DNA of 11,901 nucleotides, taken from Roseburia_D sp964388945 (GTDB taxonomy: Bacteria > Bacillota > Clostridia > Lachnospirales > Lachnospiraceae). The notes beneath the pieces are model-generated. The model worked only from the letters and a program-made list of their open reading frames with translations. It was not told the DNA's origin and searched no databases. A program made the translations under genes and the position numbers. Below, one piece after another: positions 1 to 7,676 of the stretch. Every line of letters begins with the position of its first letter. The first letter of the stretch is position 1. Location: the NCBI GenBank assembly GCA_964388945.1, contig CAYMCM010000067.1, positions 1 to 11,901 on the forward strand. The letters run 5' to 3'.

Positions 1-126
1 CTGTTGCACTTTCCTTGGAGTCACCTCCACCGGACGTTATCCGGCATCCTGCCCTGTGAAGCCCGGACTTTCCTCACCTGCGGTCTTTCGACACCTGCAG
101 CCGCGATCATCTGTCCTACTTAATCT
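1..126 (-). ncRNA. rnpB: RNase P RNA, A-type, 5' part (cut by window edge)
   Basis: Catalytic RNA subunit of ribonuclease P, which trims 5' leaders from precursor tRNAs. The minus strand reads through the nearly invariant first core element (GAGGAAAGTCCGGGCTTC, RNA sense of 59-76). It is followed by the GGGCAGG element, a GCCGGATAACGTCCGGTG hairpin, and AAAGTGCAACAG at the window edge. This order matches the ancestral A-type RNA of E. coli and Clostridia, not the B-type of Bacillus. About 126 nt of an RNA usually 350-400 nt long are present; the 3' part lies to the left of the window. The 5' end is inferred from the promoter at 133-161 and is uncertain by a few bases. Identity is secure from the conserved core. 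Confidence 0.95.
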
Positions 127-132
127 TTTGGT

Positions 133-161
133 ATTATATCACGAACTTCGTTCATAATCAA
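133..161 (-). promoter_or_regulatory. Promoter of rnpB (TTGATT-17-TATAAT)
   Basis: On the minus strand a -35 box TTGATT (156-161) and a perfect -10 box TATAAT (133-138) are separated by 17 nt, which predicts initiation near 126. This matches a vegetative sigma-A promoter for an abundant stable RNA. The spacer holds an odd-length inverted repeat, ACGAA-C-TTCGT (141-151). The promoter starts only 20 nt after the stop codon of the upstream kinase gene. Confidence 0.85.
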
Positions 162-180
162 CATTTGTCATCTGTTAATC

Positions 181-1842
181 TTACACATGAAAACAGCTTC
201 CGCCGATAAATTCACGTATGATAGAATTGCTTCCGATCACATCCGCTGGGATCGGCAGGAAGTAATCAAGCACCTTCAAAAGCCGGTTCGCCTCAAGATA
301 TTCGGGTGCATTCTGCTCAATGCCAAATAATAACGGCTCCGCATACTGTTTCAATACAGACATCTCATAGATCAACGCTGAATTAAACATGACATCTGCC
401 TGTTCCTGAAATGGAAAGATGTATTTTTCTTCCCCTCTGCGCACTGAATTCCACATGCCGATCGTTGATACCGCAGATGATCCTCTCGTCCGCGCGTCAC
501 GCACGATCCGGCGGATCAGTCGTACATCTGTCGTAGACAAGTTGTTATGCTCATCAATGTCAAGCTGTGTCAGTGCACTAATATAGATCTTGAACTTCTT
601 TTCCTTCGGAATGGAATAAGAAAGCTTATCGTTCAGCCCATGAATCCCTTCAATGACAAGAAGATCATCTTTTCCGAGCTGCATCATTTTCCCTTTTGCT
701 TCCCGCTTTCCGGTCTTGAAATTATAGACCGGTATCTCAACCTCTTTTCCGGTCAGAAGCTCGTTCATATCCTGATTGAACCGCTCTATATCCAGTGCCT
801 CGAGACATTCATAATTCGGTTCTCCGTTCTCATCGAGCGGTGTGTACTCATGATCCAGATAATAATCGTCAAGCGGAAACGGATGCGGTTTCAATCCGAG
901 TGCAGAAAGCTGAATCGACAGCCTGTGGGAAAATGTAGTCTTCCCTGATGAGGACGGTCCCGCGATCATAATAAATTTGCGGTCTCCATTTTCCTTAATC
1001 GTCTGCGCAAGCTGTCCGATCTTCTTCTCCATCAGTGCCTCCTGGATCAGTATGATATCCTGGCTGCGTCCGGACGCAATCGCATGATCCAGTGCACCGA
1101 TCGTTCCGATTCCCATAAGATCTCCCCAGCGGGAAGATTCATCCAGTGTATGGAACAATTTATCAGACGGAATAAACTCTGCCACCTGCCGCGAATTGCG
1201 GTTCGGATATAGCAGCATAAAACCGTCCTGATATAATTTCAGTTCAAAATATTTAAGATATCTGGTTGACGAAACCATATATCCGTAAAAATAATCCTTA
1301 TATCCATCCAGATCATAAATATTGACCGTAGAACTTCTGCGGTATTTAAAAAGCTGCTCTTTATCCGTCATCCCGAACGAGTGGAACATCGCGCGCGCCT
1401 CATGCGTGCTGACCGTTTCTTTCATCAGCGGAATATCCTTCTCTGCCAGACGCAGCATTTCTTCCTTTATCTCAAGAAGCACCGCCTCGTTTAACTTAGG
1501 GCCTCCGGTGAGTTTGCAGAAATAACCCTGTCCGATGGAATGAAGCACCCGCGCACGGACATTCTTTCTGCCATAAAGATTATAGACCGCTTTCTGCATC
1601 AGAAGGATCACGCTTCTGCGGTACACTTTTTTGCCGACATTGTCCGCTGTTGTCACAAACGAAATCTCTCCATCCTTCTTTAAACGCTTGTGAAGCTCAC
1701 GCAGTTTCCGGTTAAACAGCACCAGTACAATATCATCTTTGTAATTTTCCTGATAGTCCTTTACAATCTCCGAAAACGGCGTACCATAAGGATAACACCG
1801 TTCCTTTCCATCTATCACCGCTTTACACATATCCCCTGCCAC
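181..1842 (-). CDS. TGS-domain nucleoside kinase (uridine kinase-like)
   Basis: Predicted cytosolic ATP-dependent kinase of the uridine kinase/phosphoribulokinase P-loop family, fused behind a threonyl-tRNA-synthetase-like N-terminus. Numbered from the GTG at 1842 (553 aa), residues about 5-65 form a TGS domain and about 66-160 resemble the synthetase second (editing/SAD-like) domain. The P-loop GPSSSGKT is at 295-302, LDDYY at 324-328, and the EGIHGLN strand at 398-404. Length is normal for this fused family. GTG at 1842 is chosen because AGGAGG (1851-1856) lies 8 nt upstream. The longer reading from GTG at 1851 would start inside that Shine-Dalgarno, and ATG at 1830 is a third option. The preceding NIF3-like gene stops inside the Shine-Dalgarno, so translation is probably coupled. 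The substrate is not shown by the sequence; a pyrimidine nucleoside is the family-based guess. Confidence 0.88.
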   Translation of the reverse strand: MAGDMCKAVIDGKERCYPYGTPFSEIVKDYQENYKDDIVLVLFNRKLRELHKRLKKDGEISFVTTADNVGKKVYRRSVILLMQKAVYNLYGRKNVRARVLHSIGQGYFCKLTGGPKLNEAVLLEIKEEMLRLAEKDIPLMKETVSTHEARAMFHSFGMTDKEQLFKYRRSSTVNIYDLDGYKDYFYGYMVSSTRYLKYFELKLYQDGFMLLYPNRNSRQVAEFIPSDKLFHTLDESSRWGDLMGIGTIGALDHAIASGRSQDIILIQEALMEKKIGQLAQTIKENGDRKFIMIAGPSSSGKTTFSHRLSIQLSALGLKPHPFPLDDYYLDHEYTPLDENGEPNYECLEALDIERFNQDMNELLTGKEVEIPVYNFKTGKREAKGKMMQLGKDDLLVIEGIHGLNDKLSYSIPKEKKFKIYISALTQLDIDEHNNLSTTDVRLIRRIVRDARTRGSSAVSTIGMWNSVRRGEEKYIFPFQEQADVMFNSALIYEMSVLKQYAEPLLFGIEQNAPEYLEANRLLKVLDYFLPIPADVIGSNSIIREFIGGSCFHV

Positions 1843-1850
1843 AAAAAGCA

Positions 1851-1856
1851 CCTCCT
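1851..1856 (-). promoter_or_regulatory. Shine-Dalgarno deciding the kinase start, overlapping the upstream stop
   Basis: A perfect AGGAGG on the minus strand. The TAG stop of the NIF3-like gene (1855-1857) lies within it, and the nearest correctly spaced start is GTG at 1842 (8 nt). The arrangement suggests that ribosomes terminating on the upstream gene feed the kinase start. Confidence 0.75.
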
Positions 1857-2637
1857 ATACCATTTCAAACGGAAAAATATCCTCCCGCATGATAACTTCG
1901 ACCTGCTCACAACGGGCATCTAAATATTCTTTCATATACGGAACAAAAATATGCTCCAGCCCATAATGTCCGGCATCAATCACACAAAGTCCTTCTGCCA
2001 CCGCATCGATCCCGTCATGATGATCAATGTCTCCGGTGATAAAAACCTCTGCCTGTTTTTTTAATGCAAACGGTATCTCACTCTTTCCCGAACCCGGGCA
2101 GACTGCCGCCCGCTTCACTTTACGCTCCAGATCTCCGAACACCTTTACTGCCGGAATGTCAAACGCCTTCTTTACAAATTCTGCGCAGGCTGCAAGTGTC
2201 ATCTCCGACTCAAGATCTCCGATCTTGCCAATGCCTTTTTTCTCTCCGGCTTCCTCAAGCAGTTCTTCGAGCGGCTCCATCTTACAAAGTCCCAGCCGTT
2301 TTGCTGCAAGATCCGCCATCTTCGCCACATCAAAGCTCGTATGCATGGCATAATAGGAAATATCATGCGCGATCAGTTCTTTAACCCGCCTCCCGATAAA
2401 ATCCTCATCCGTCACCCGCTTTAATCCGGAAAAAATAAGCGGATGATGTGTGACAAGCAGATCTGCTCCGCAGGCAGCTGCCTGCGCTACTACGTCATCT
2501 GTTGCATCTAACGCCAGATAGATCCGTTTTACTTCTTTTTTACCGCTTCCGACAAGCAGACCGACATTATCCCACGCACAGGCATAATGCTCAGGCGCCG
2601 CCTGTCTTAATATTGTAAGAATTTCTTCACATTTCAT
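1855..2637 (-). CDS. NIF3-like dinuclear metal-binding protein
   Basis: Member of the NIF3/YqfO family (Nif3-like dinuclear metal centre hexameric protein), sometimes annotated as GTP cyclohydrolase 1 type 2 homologue. Its cellular role is still uncertain. Visible metal-site motifs are THHPLIF (His64-His65), AMHTSFDVA (His99, Asp103), and AGHYGLE (His224, Glu228). A second His pair lies in GDIDHHDG (206-207). At 260 aa this is the short form, without the PII-like insertion that lengthens B. subtilis YqfO to about 370 aa. The ATG at 2637 overlaps the TGA of trmK (ATGA), so the two are probably translationally coupled. The trmK-NIF3 pairing is conserved across Firmicutes, and its presence next to rpoD fits that neighbourhood. 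Confidence in the family is high; confidence in any catalytic activity is low. Confidence 0.93.
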   Translation of the reverse strand: MKCEEILTILRQAAPEHYACAWDNVGLLVGSGKKEVKRIYLALDATDDVVAQAAACGADLLVTHHPLIFSGLKRVTDEDFIGRRVKELIAHDISYYAMHTSFDVAKMADLAAKRLGLCKMEPLEELLEEAGEKKGIGKIGDLESEMTLAACAEFVKKAFDIPAVKVFGDLERKVKRAAVCPGSGKSEIPFALKKQAEVFITGDIDHHDGIDAVAEGLCVIDAGHYGLEHIFVPYMKEYLDARCEQVEVIMREDIFPFEMV

Positions 2638-3344
2638 GATCTATGCATCTCCATTTTCGCCTGTTCTATCAGCCGCAGCCGCTCCTCGATCTCTCCCAGA
2701 CGCACACGGATATGTTCTTTGTCCTGTCCCGGCAGAAGCTTTTTTTTGATCTTGCGCACTTCACATTCTTCCCGATCCAGATAACTGCCGAGCACTTCAT
2801 TGTTCTCCCGGATCAGATAGCCGCCGTACCGGAAATAATGTTCCGGATATGCGGTGTCATCTCTGCCGGGTACCGCATGCATCATCGGATAATACTTTCC
2901 GTCCTCAAATATCATTGTTTCCTTTGTGATATGATATCCACTTTTATATAAAAAATGACGGACTTTTTCCACTTCGGACTGAGGCTGTAAGATCAATTCG
3001 CGGATATTTTTTAATTTTTCTTTTCCTTCCGACAGGATCTTTATCACAAGCGCGCCGCCCATTCCGGCGATGATCACGGAATCCGCCTCATCATCCTTTA
3101 GGGCAAGCACTCCGTCCGACTGCCGTATCTTTATGTATTTTTCCAGACCGTGCTCTCTGATATGTTCCTCTGCCGCCAGAAGCGGTCCTTTCCCAATATC
3201 CATTGCGAGCGCACACGGTACAATACCATGTTCGATCAGATAGATCGGAACAAATGCGTGATCTGTTCCAATATCCGCAGTCCGGCTGCCAGGCGTCACA
3301 AACCCTGCCACCGCAAGCAGGCGCTTACTCAAGGTCGTTTTCAT
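2634..3344 (-). CDS. trmK: tRNA (adenine(22)-N1)-methyltransferase TrmK
   Basis: SAM-dependent methyltransferase that makes m1A22 in the D-arm of bacterial tRNAs (B. subtilis YqfN). The 236-aa protein opens with SKRLLAVAGFV, then the SAM-binding motif I ADIGTDHAFVPIYL (about 23-36). An acidic motif II (AMDIGKGPL) ends in Asp49, and IIAGMGGALV (91-100) and LILQPQ (117-122) follow. These are hallmarks of the TrmK family. The C-terminal 60 residues are charged and probably form the family's coiled-coil extension. The ATG at 3344 has GGAG 6 nt upstream, inside the end of rpoD, with only 3 nt between the rpoD stop and this start. It ends in an ATGA overlap with the NIF3-like gene. Length and motifs are normal, with no sign of damage. 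Confidence 0.94.
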   Translation of the reverse strand: MKTTLSKRLLAVAGFVTPGSRTADIGTDHAFVPIYLIEHGIVPCALAMDIGKGPLLAAEEHIREHGLEKYIKIRQSDGVLALKDDEADSVIIAGMGGALVIKILSEGKEKLKNIRELILQPQSEVEKVRHFLYKSGYHITKETMIFEDGKYYPMMHAVPGRDDTAYPEHYFRYGGYLIRENNEVLGSYLDREECEVRKIKKKLLPGQDKEHIRVRLGEIEERLRLIEQAKMEMHRS

Positions 3345-3347
3345 ATT

Positions 3348-4634
3348 CTACTCCAGATAATCCTTTAACTTGCGGCTTCTGCTCGGGTGACGCAGTTTGC
3401 GGAGTGCCTTCGCCTCGATCTGACGGATACGCTCACGCGTTACATTAAATTCCTTGCCGACTTCTTCAAGTGTACGTGCACGTCCGTCTTCCAGTCCAAA
3501 ACGCAGTGTCAGTACCTTCTGTTCACGTTCTGTCAATGTTCCGAGGACTTCCTCAAGCTGTTCTTTCAACAGGGTAAACGCAGCCGCATCCGCCGGAACC
3601 GGCACATTATCATCCTGAATAAAATCACCAAGATGGCTGTCTTCCTCTTCACCGATCGGAGTCTCCAAAGATACAGGCTCCTGAGAAATCTTTAAGATCT
3701 CACGCACACGCTCTACCGGCATGTTCATTTCTTCTGCGATCTCTTCCGGAGTCGGTTCACGTCCGAGCTCCTGCAGTAACTGTCTGGAAACGCGGATCAG
3801 CTTGTTGATTGTTTCAACCATATGAACCGGGATACGGATCGTTCTCGCCTGATCTGCGATGGCTCTTGTGATCGCCTGACGAATCCACCAAGTTGCATAA
3901 GTGGAGAATTTGTAGCCTTTACGGTAGTCGAATTTTTCCACAGCCTTAATAAGACCCAGGTTTCCTTCCTGAATCAGATCAAGGAAAAGCATACCGCGTC
4001 CGACATAACGTTTTGCAATGGATACGACCAGACGTAAGTTTGCTTCTGCCAGACGTTTTTTTGCTTCATCTCCGGCATCCTGCACTTTTGTAAGAGCTTT
4101 TATCTCCTCATTCAGTTCTGCCAATTCATCCTCGGAGGCTTCTTCTTTGCGCTTCTTTAAGATCACGATCTTTTCTTTTGCGACTGCCCCTTCTTCCATC
4201 TTCTGCGCAAGATCAATCTCCTCCTCCGCACTAAGTAACGGCACCTTACCGATCTCTTTTAAATACATACGCACCGGATCTTCAATCGAAACACCGTCCG
4301 GAACGGAAAGATCAATATTTTCAACCTCGATCTCTTCCTCGTCATCATTTAACAGGAGTTCTTCATCCACATCATCATCTTCTTCGGTAATTCTTAAGAC
4401 GTCGATATTATTCGCTTCCAGAAAATCCAGGATCTTTTCAAACTGCTCCGCATTCAGCTCAAGTTCACGAAAATAATCGCTGATCTCCTGATACTCCAGC
4501 ATATTTTTCTTCTTTTTCGCTATCGCGAGGAGTTCCTGCAGTTTTTCTAAGAATTTTGCTTCTTTTTCCGCAGAAGCTGCTTCGTCTGCTGTCTTTTTTG
4601 CAGTTTTTGCCTTTTTTTCGAGTTTTTCTTCCAT
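3348..4634 (-). CDS. rpoD: Housekeeping RNA polymerase sigma factor (sigma-70/SigA)
   Basis: Primary sigma factor that directs RNA polymerase core to -35/-10 promoters such as those seen here at rnpB, tRNA-Leu and the MCP gene. Domain order in 428 aa: a Lys/Ala-rich start (1-25), region 1.1 (about 28-85), an acidic linker (84-103), and region 1.2 (DPVRMYLKEIGKVPLL, 119-134). Region 2 follows (about 190-262, with the YATWWIRQAITRAI recognition helix), then region 3 and region 4 with the helix-turn-helix VTRERIRQIEAKALRKL. The segment at about 151-185 is a highly charged insert absent from B. subtilis SigA. The ATG at 4634 follows AGAGG by 11 nt, a somewhat long spacing. It lies 53 nt after dnaG; I see no clear separate promoter in that gap. 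Confidence 0.97.
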   Translation of the reverse strand: MEEKLEKKAKTAKKTADEAASAEKEAKFLEKLQELLAIAKKKKNMLEYQEISDYFRELELNAEQFEKILDFLEANNIDVLRITEEDDDVDEELLLNDDEEEIEVENIDLSVPDGVSIEDPVRMYLKEIGKVPLLSAEEEIDLAQKMEEGAVAKEKIVILKKRKEEASEDELAELNEEIKALTKVQDAGDEAKKRLAEANLRLVVSIAKRYVGRGMLFLDLIQEGNLGLIKAVEKFDYRKGYKFSTYATWWIRQAITRAIADQARTIRIPVHMVETINKLIRVSRQLLQELGREPTPEEIAEEMNMPVERVREILKISQEPVSLETPIGEEEDSHLGDFIQDDNVPVPADAAAFTLLKEQLEEVLGTLTEREQKVLTLRFGLEDGRARTLEEVGKEFNVTRERIRQIEAKALRKLRHPSRSRKLKDYLE

Positions 4635-4687
4635 CTTAATTTCATCCTCTCATGGTTTGTATTCCAAAATCTGTTACTATTTTGTCC

Positions 4688-6466
4688 TTAATTGATAGAA
4701 ATATGCAGTTTCCGCAAAGCCTCAAGCTGTCTTTTGTCTTCGATCAGCTTCTGCATGCCTGCCATATCCGTCGGCGCAATATGCGCAGCCCGATAATTAT
4801 AACTGTTTTCCTTTACCCGCAGGATTGTCTCTTTTAATGCTTTTTCCCGATCCTGCTTTCCCTCTATCTCATGAATCCTTGCATTGAAAAGGGCCGCGAT
4901 CTCCCGCTGCTCCTCTTCATTCTGGAACATGCTCACAATTTTTCCCGGATTTACCGCGCCCTCCCCAAACTGGGCAAACAGGATCTCTGCCGCTTTTTGA
5001 TAAATGTCTTCGGTAAAATCATCCGGTGCAATATATTTACTTACAGTATCAAACAGTCCCGCATCCTCGATCAGCCATGTTAAAAGCAGTTTTTGTGACT
5101 GTTTCATTCCATCTTCCTTCTTTTTATTCTCATGAATGCCGGATTTTAATTTTGCCGGCTCACGTGCAAATCCGCCCTGTGCACCATACTGGTTTACCAG
5201 TTTTCGTAAGTTTTCATAACCCATCTGGTACTTTCCTGCAACTGCTTCAATATAATTGTTGCGTTCAAGTTCTTCCGTAAACTGCACGAGCTTCTTTGCC
5301 ACCTCATGCTGAAACGCAGTCTTTCCCTCCGGATCTTTCATGTCATAATTCTGCTCTAGCACACGGATCTCAAACAGGAAACTATTTTCCGCCTGATCGA
5401 TCCGCTCCTGATACGCCCCGGCACCAAGCGCTTTGATAAATTCATCCGGATCTTTATAAGGCTTCATATTGATGATCTTTGCCGAAAGCCCGACCTCTTT
5501 TAAGATTGGGATCGCACGGAGTGCCGCCTTGATCCCGGCACCATCACTGTCAAACGTAAGATAAACCTCTTTCGTATACCGTTTTAAGAGACTGGCATGT
5601 CCGCTGGTAAACGAAGTTCCAAGCGATGCCACCGCATTATCAAATCCCGCCTGATGCAGGGCAATGACATCCATATAGCCCTCACAGAGCAGCATATAAG
5701 GACGCTTTGACTGCCTTGCAAAATTTAACGCATATAGATTGCGGCTCTTGTCAAAAATCTTCGTTTCGGGAGAATTTAGATACTTCGGCTCCCCATCTCC
5801 CATGACACGGCCGCCAAATCCAATCACCTTATTGTGAATATCCATGATCGGAAACATTGCCCGGTTCCAGAACTTATCATGCCCGCCTCTTTTTTCATCG
5901 AAGCCTACCAGTCCGGAATCCTTCAAGATCTCATCTTCATATCCTCTGTTTCTTAAATACCGGTAAAGATCATCGCTGTATTTATCCGAATAACCCAAAC
6001 CAAATTTCTGCATCGTTGCATCCGACAGTTCTCTTTTCCGAAAGTATGTAAGTGCCTGCGCACCGCGCTCACTGCGCAGTAAGCTATAATAATATTTGCC
6101 CGCTTCTTTATTGATCTCGAGCAGTCTGGATCTTTTGTCGGATTCCCGCTTTGCCTCTCCCGACAATTCCTGCTTTGGCAGATCCACGCCTGCACGGTCT
6201 GCGAGTGCCTGCATTGCCTCGGGGAACGTAAAGTTCTCATATTCCATCAGAAACGTGAACACATTTCCGCCTGCGCCGCATCCAAAGCAGTAATACATCT
6301 GTTTTGCCGGAGAAACGGAGAAAGAGCCTGTCTTTTCATTATGGAACGGACACAGTCCAAAATAAGTGCTTCCTTTTTTCTGCAGACGGACATAACCGGA
6401 TATCACATCCACTATGTCATTGCGTGAACGCACTTCTTCTATCAGCTCATCTGAATAATATGGCAT
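4688..6466 (-). CDS. dnaG: DNA primase
   Basis: Synthesises RNA primers at the replication fork in partnership with the DnaB helicase. The 592-aa protein has the N-terminal CHC2 zinc-binding domain, with ligands Cys39, His42, Cys60 and Cys63. The RNA-polymerase-like core carries FGGRVMGDGEPKYLNSPET (about 217-235). In the TOPRIM fold the catalytic acid is in CEGYMDV (Glu262) and the metal-binding pair in DSDGAG (Asp306, Asp308). The C-terminal third (about 445-592) is helical and corresponds to the helicase-interaction region. The ATG at 6466 has AGGAG 6 nt upstream. It follows dgt by 18 nt and precedes rpoD, the classic macromolecular-synthesis arrangement. All key residues are present. Confidence 0.97.
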   Translation of the reverse strand: MPYYSDELIEEVRSRNDIVDVISGYVRLQKKGSTYFGLCPFHNEKTGSFSVSPAKQMYYCFGCGAGGNVFTFLMEYENFTFPEAMQALADRAGVDLPKQELSGEAKRESDKRSRLLEINKEAGKYYYSLLRSERGAQALTYFRKRELSDATMQKFGLGYSDKYSDDLYRYLRNRGYEDEILKDSGLVGFDEKRGGHDKFWNRAMFPIMDIHNKVIGFGGRVMGDGEPKYLNSPETKIFDKSRNLYALNFARQSKRPYMLLCEGYMDVIALHQAGFDNAVASLGTSFTSGHASLLKRYTKEVYLTFDSDGAGIKAALRAIPILKEVGLSAKIINMKPYKDPDEFIKALGAGAYQERIDQAENSFLFEIRVLEQNYDMKDPEGKTAFQHEVAKKLVQFTEELERNNYIEAVAGKYQMGYENLRKLVNQYGAQGGFAREPAKLKSGIHENKKKEDGMKQSQKLLLTWLIEDAGLFDTVSKYIAPDDFTEDIYQKAAEILFAQFGEGAVNPGKIVSMFQNEEEQREIAALFNARIHEIEGKQDREKALKETILRVKENSYNYRAAHIAPTDMAGMQKLIEDKRQLEALRKLHISIN

Positions 6467-6484
6467 TTTCTTCTCCTTTCCCGC

Positions 6485-7492
6485 TTATTCCACCGACCAC
6501 GCCATCGGCACAAAATACTGTTTAAACTTTTCAATCGCGTACTGGTCGGTCATTCCGGCAATATAATCGCAGACAACCCGCTCTCTCTTTTCACCTTCAT
6601 CCAGCATTTTTCGAAACATTTCGGGAATCTCTTCGACATGTTCCATATAGAAATAAAACAGCCGCTCCACCAGTTCCTGCGCCTTGGACTCCTCTCCTTT
6701 TGCCGCCGGATTGGTGTAAACATGCACATACATAAACTGACGCAGATCCTGCATCGCACGTTCGATCTCCGGTTCCATCTTAATATCATTCTGATCCATA
6801 CTGGTCATAATGATATTGTGGATCAGCTTGTTTAAGCGTTCTTTTGATGTAGCACCCAGTGTTTCCCGCAGATCCGCCGGGATATCCTCTTCTGACATGA
6901 TATGTCCGCGAACCGCATCGTCAATATCATGGTTGATATACGCTATTTTATCGGAAAAACGGACGATCTTCCCCTCAAGCGTATGCGGCATGGTACTAGT
7001 CTGATGATTTAAAATCCCATCCCGCACTTCCCAGGTAAGGTTCAATCCTTTCCCGTCCTTTTCCAGTTTTTCCACGATGCGCACACTCTGCTCATTATGT
7101 TTAAATCCCTCCGTGCAAAGACGGTTTAAGACACTCTCTCCCGCATGTCCGAACGGCGTATGCCCAAGGTCATGTCCAAGCGCAATCGCCTCCACTAAAC
7201 TTTCATTCATGTGGAGTGCCCGCGCGATCGTTCTGGCATTCTGTGAAACCTCAAGTGTATGCGAGAGTCTGGTGCGGTAATGATCTCCCTTTGGTTCCAA
7301 AAACACCTGTGTTTTATTTTTCAGACGCCGGAACGCCTTGCTATGTACGATCCTGTCTCTGTCTCGTTGGAACACCGGACGTATATCACACTGTGGTTCC
7401 GGATAATCACGTCCAACAGAATTCTCGCTTAATGTCGCATACGGACTGAGCGAGGCATGTTCCATCTGTTCCAGACTTTCCCGAATTGTCAT
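6485..7492 (-). CDS. dgt: Deoxyguanosinetriphosphate triphosphohydrolase-like HD protein
   Basis: HD-superfamily dNTP triphosphohydrolase, expected to split dNTPs (classically dGTP) into deoxynucleoside and triphosphate and so tune DNA precursor pools. In the 335-aa protein the metal ligands are visible: His78 (RLSHTLEV), the His107-Asp108 pair (ALGHDLGH), and Asp181 (RFSDKIAY). The conserved HTPFGHAGE stretch follows the HD pair. The ATG at 7492 is chosen because GAGGG lies 6 nt upstream and the protein then starts MTIRESLEQ, as in clostridial relatives. A frame extension to 7567 has no such support. It is the first gene of a run with dnaG (18 nt gap) and rpoD, fitting a role beside replication. 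I could not identify a convincing promoter between it and the MCP terminator. The exact nucleotide preference cannot be read from sequence. Confidence 0.93.
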   Translation of the reverse strand: MTIRESLEQMEHASLSPYATLSENSVGRDYPEPQCDIRPVFQRDRDRIVHSKAFRRLKNKTQVFLEPKGDHYRTRLSHTLEVSQNARTIARALHMNESLVEAIALGHDLGHTPFGHAGESVLNRLCTEGFKHNEQSVRIVEKLEKDGKGLNLTWEVRDGILNHQTSTMPHTLEGKIVRFSDKIAYINHDIDDAVRGHIMSEEDIPADLRETLGATSKERLNKLIHNIIMTSMDQNDIKMEPEIERAMQDLRQFMYVHVYTNPAAKGEESKAQELVERLFYFYMEHVEEIPEMFRKMLDEGEKRERVVCDYIAGMTDQYAIEKFKQYFVPMAWSVE

Positions 7493-7608
7493 ATAATGCC
7501 CTCTTTCCTGATACACGGCTGCCGGAAAAACAGCCTCTATTGATATTATTCTGTGTGTAAGACACATTTCCTTTATTTTTTACAAAATTTACGCCAAAAA
7601 GTTTTACA

Positions 7609-7651
7609 ACTAAAATAAGGAAACTTTACCTGCGCAAAGTCTCCTCATTTT
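7609..7651 (-). terminator. Rho-independent terminator of the MCP gene
   Basis: A 16-bp stem with arms at 7612-7627 and 7636-7651 surrounds an 8-nt loop. In minus-strand RNA it pairs fully with two G-U wobbles, and the lower stem and tail are T-rich (TTATTTT). It starts 25 nt after the MCP stop codon. On the plus strand a longer T-tract follows (7648-7660), so it could also stop opposing transcription, although there the two wobbles become A-C mismatches. Confidence 0.8.
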
Positions 7652-7676
7652 TTTGTTTTTCAGATTTCCAAACAAG

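Noticed and set aside
4018..4476. A 152-codon plus-strand open frame rich in serine
   Set aside because: It is the mirror of the Glu/Asp/Lys-rich part of rpoD, has no binding site, and has no protein-like character beyond repeated Ser and Phe.
7493..7567. 25-residue N-terminal extension of dgt
   Set aside because: The internal ATG at 7492 has a proper Shine-Dalgarno and gives the usual start of the family.
7493..7611. Promoter for the dgt operon in the gap after the MCP terminator
   Set aside because: Several TTGTAA-like and TAATAT-like boxes occur, but no pair has acceptable spacing, so I do not list one although a promoter is expected here.
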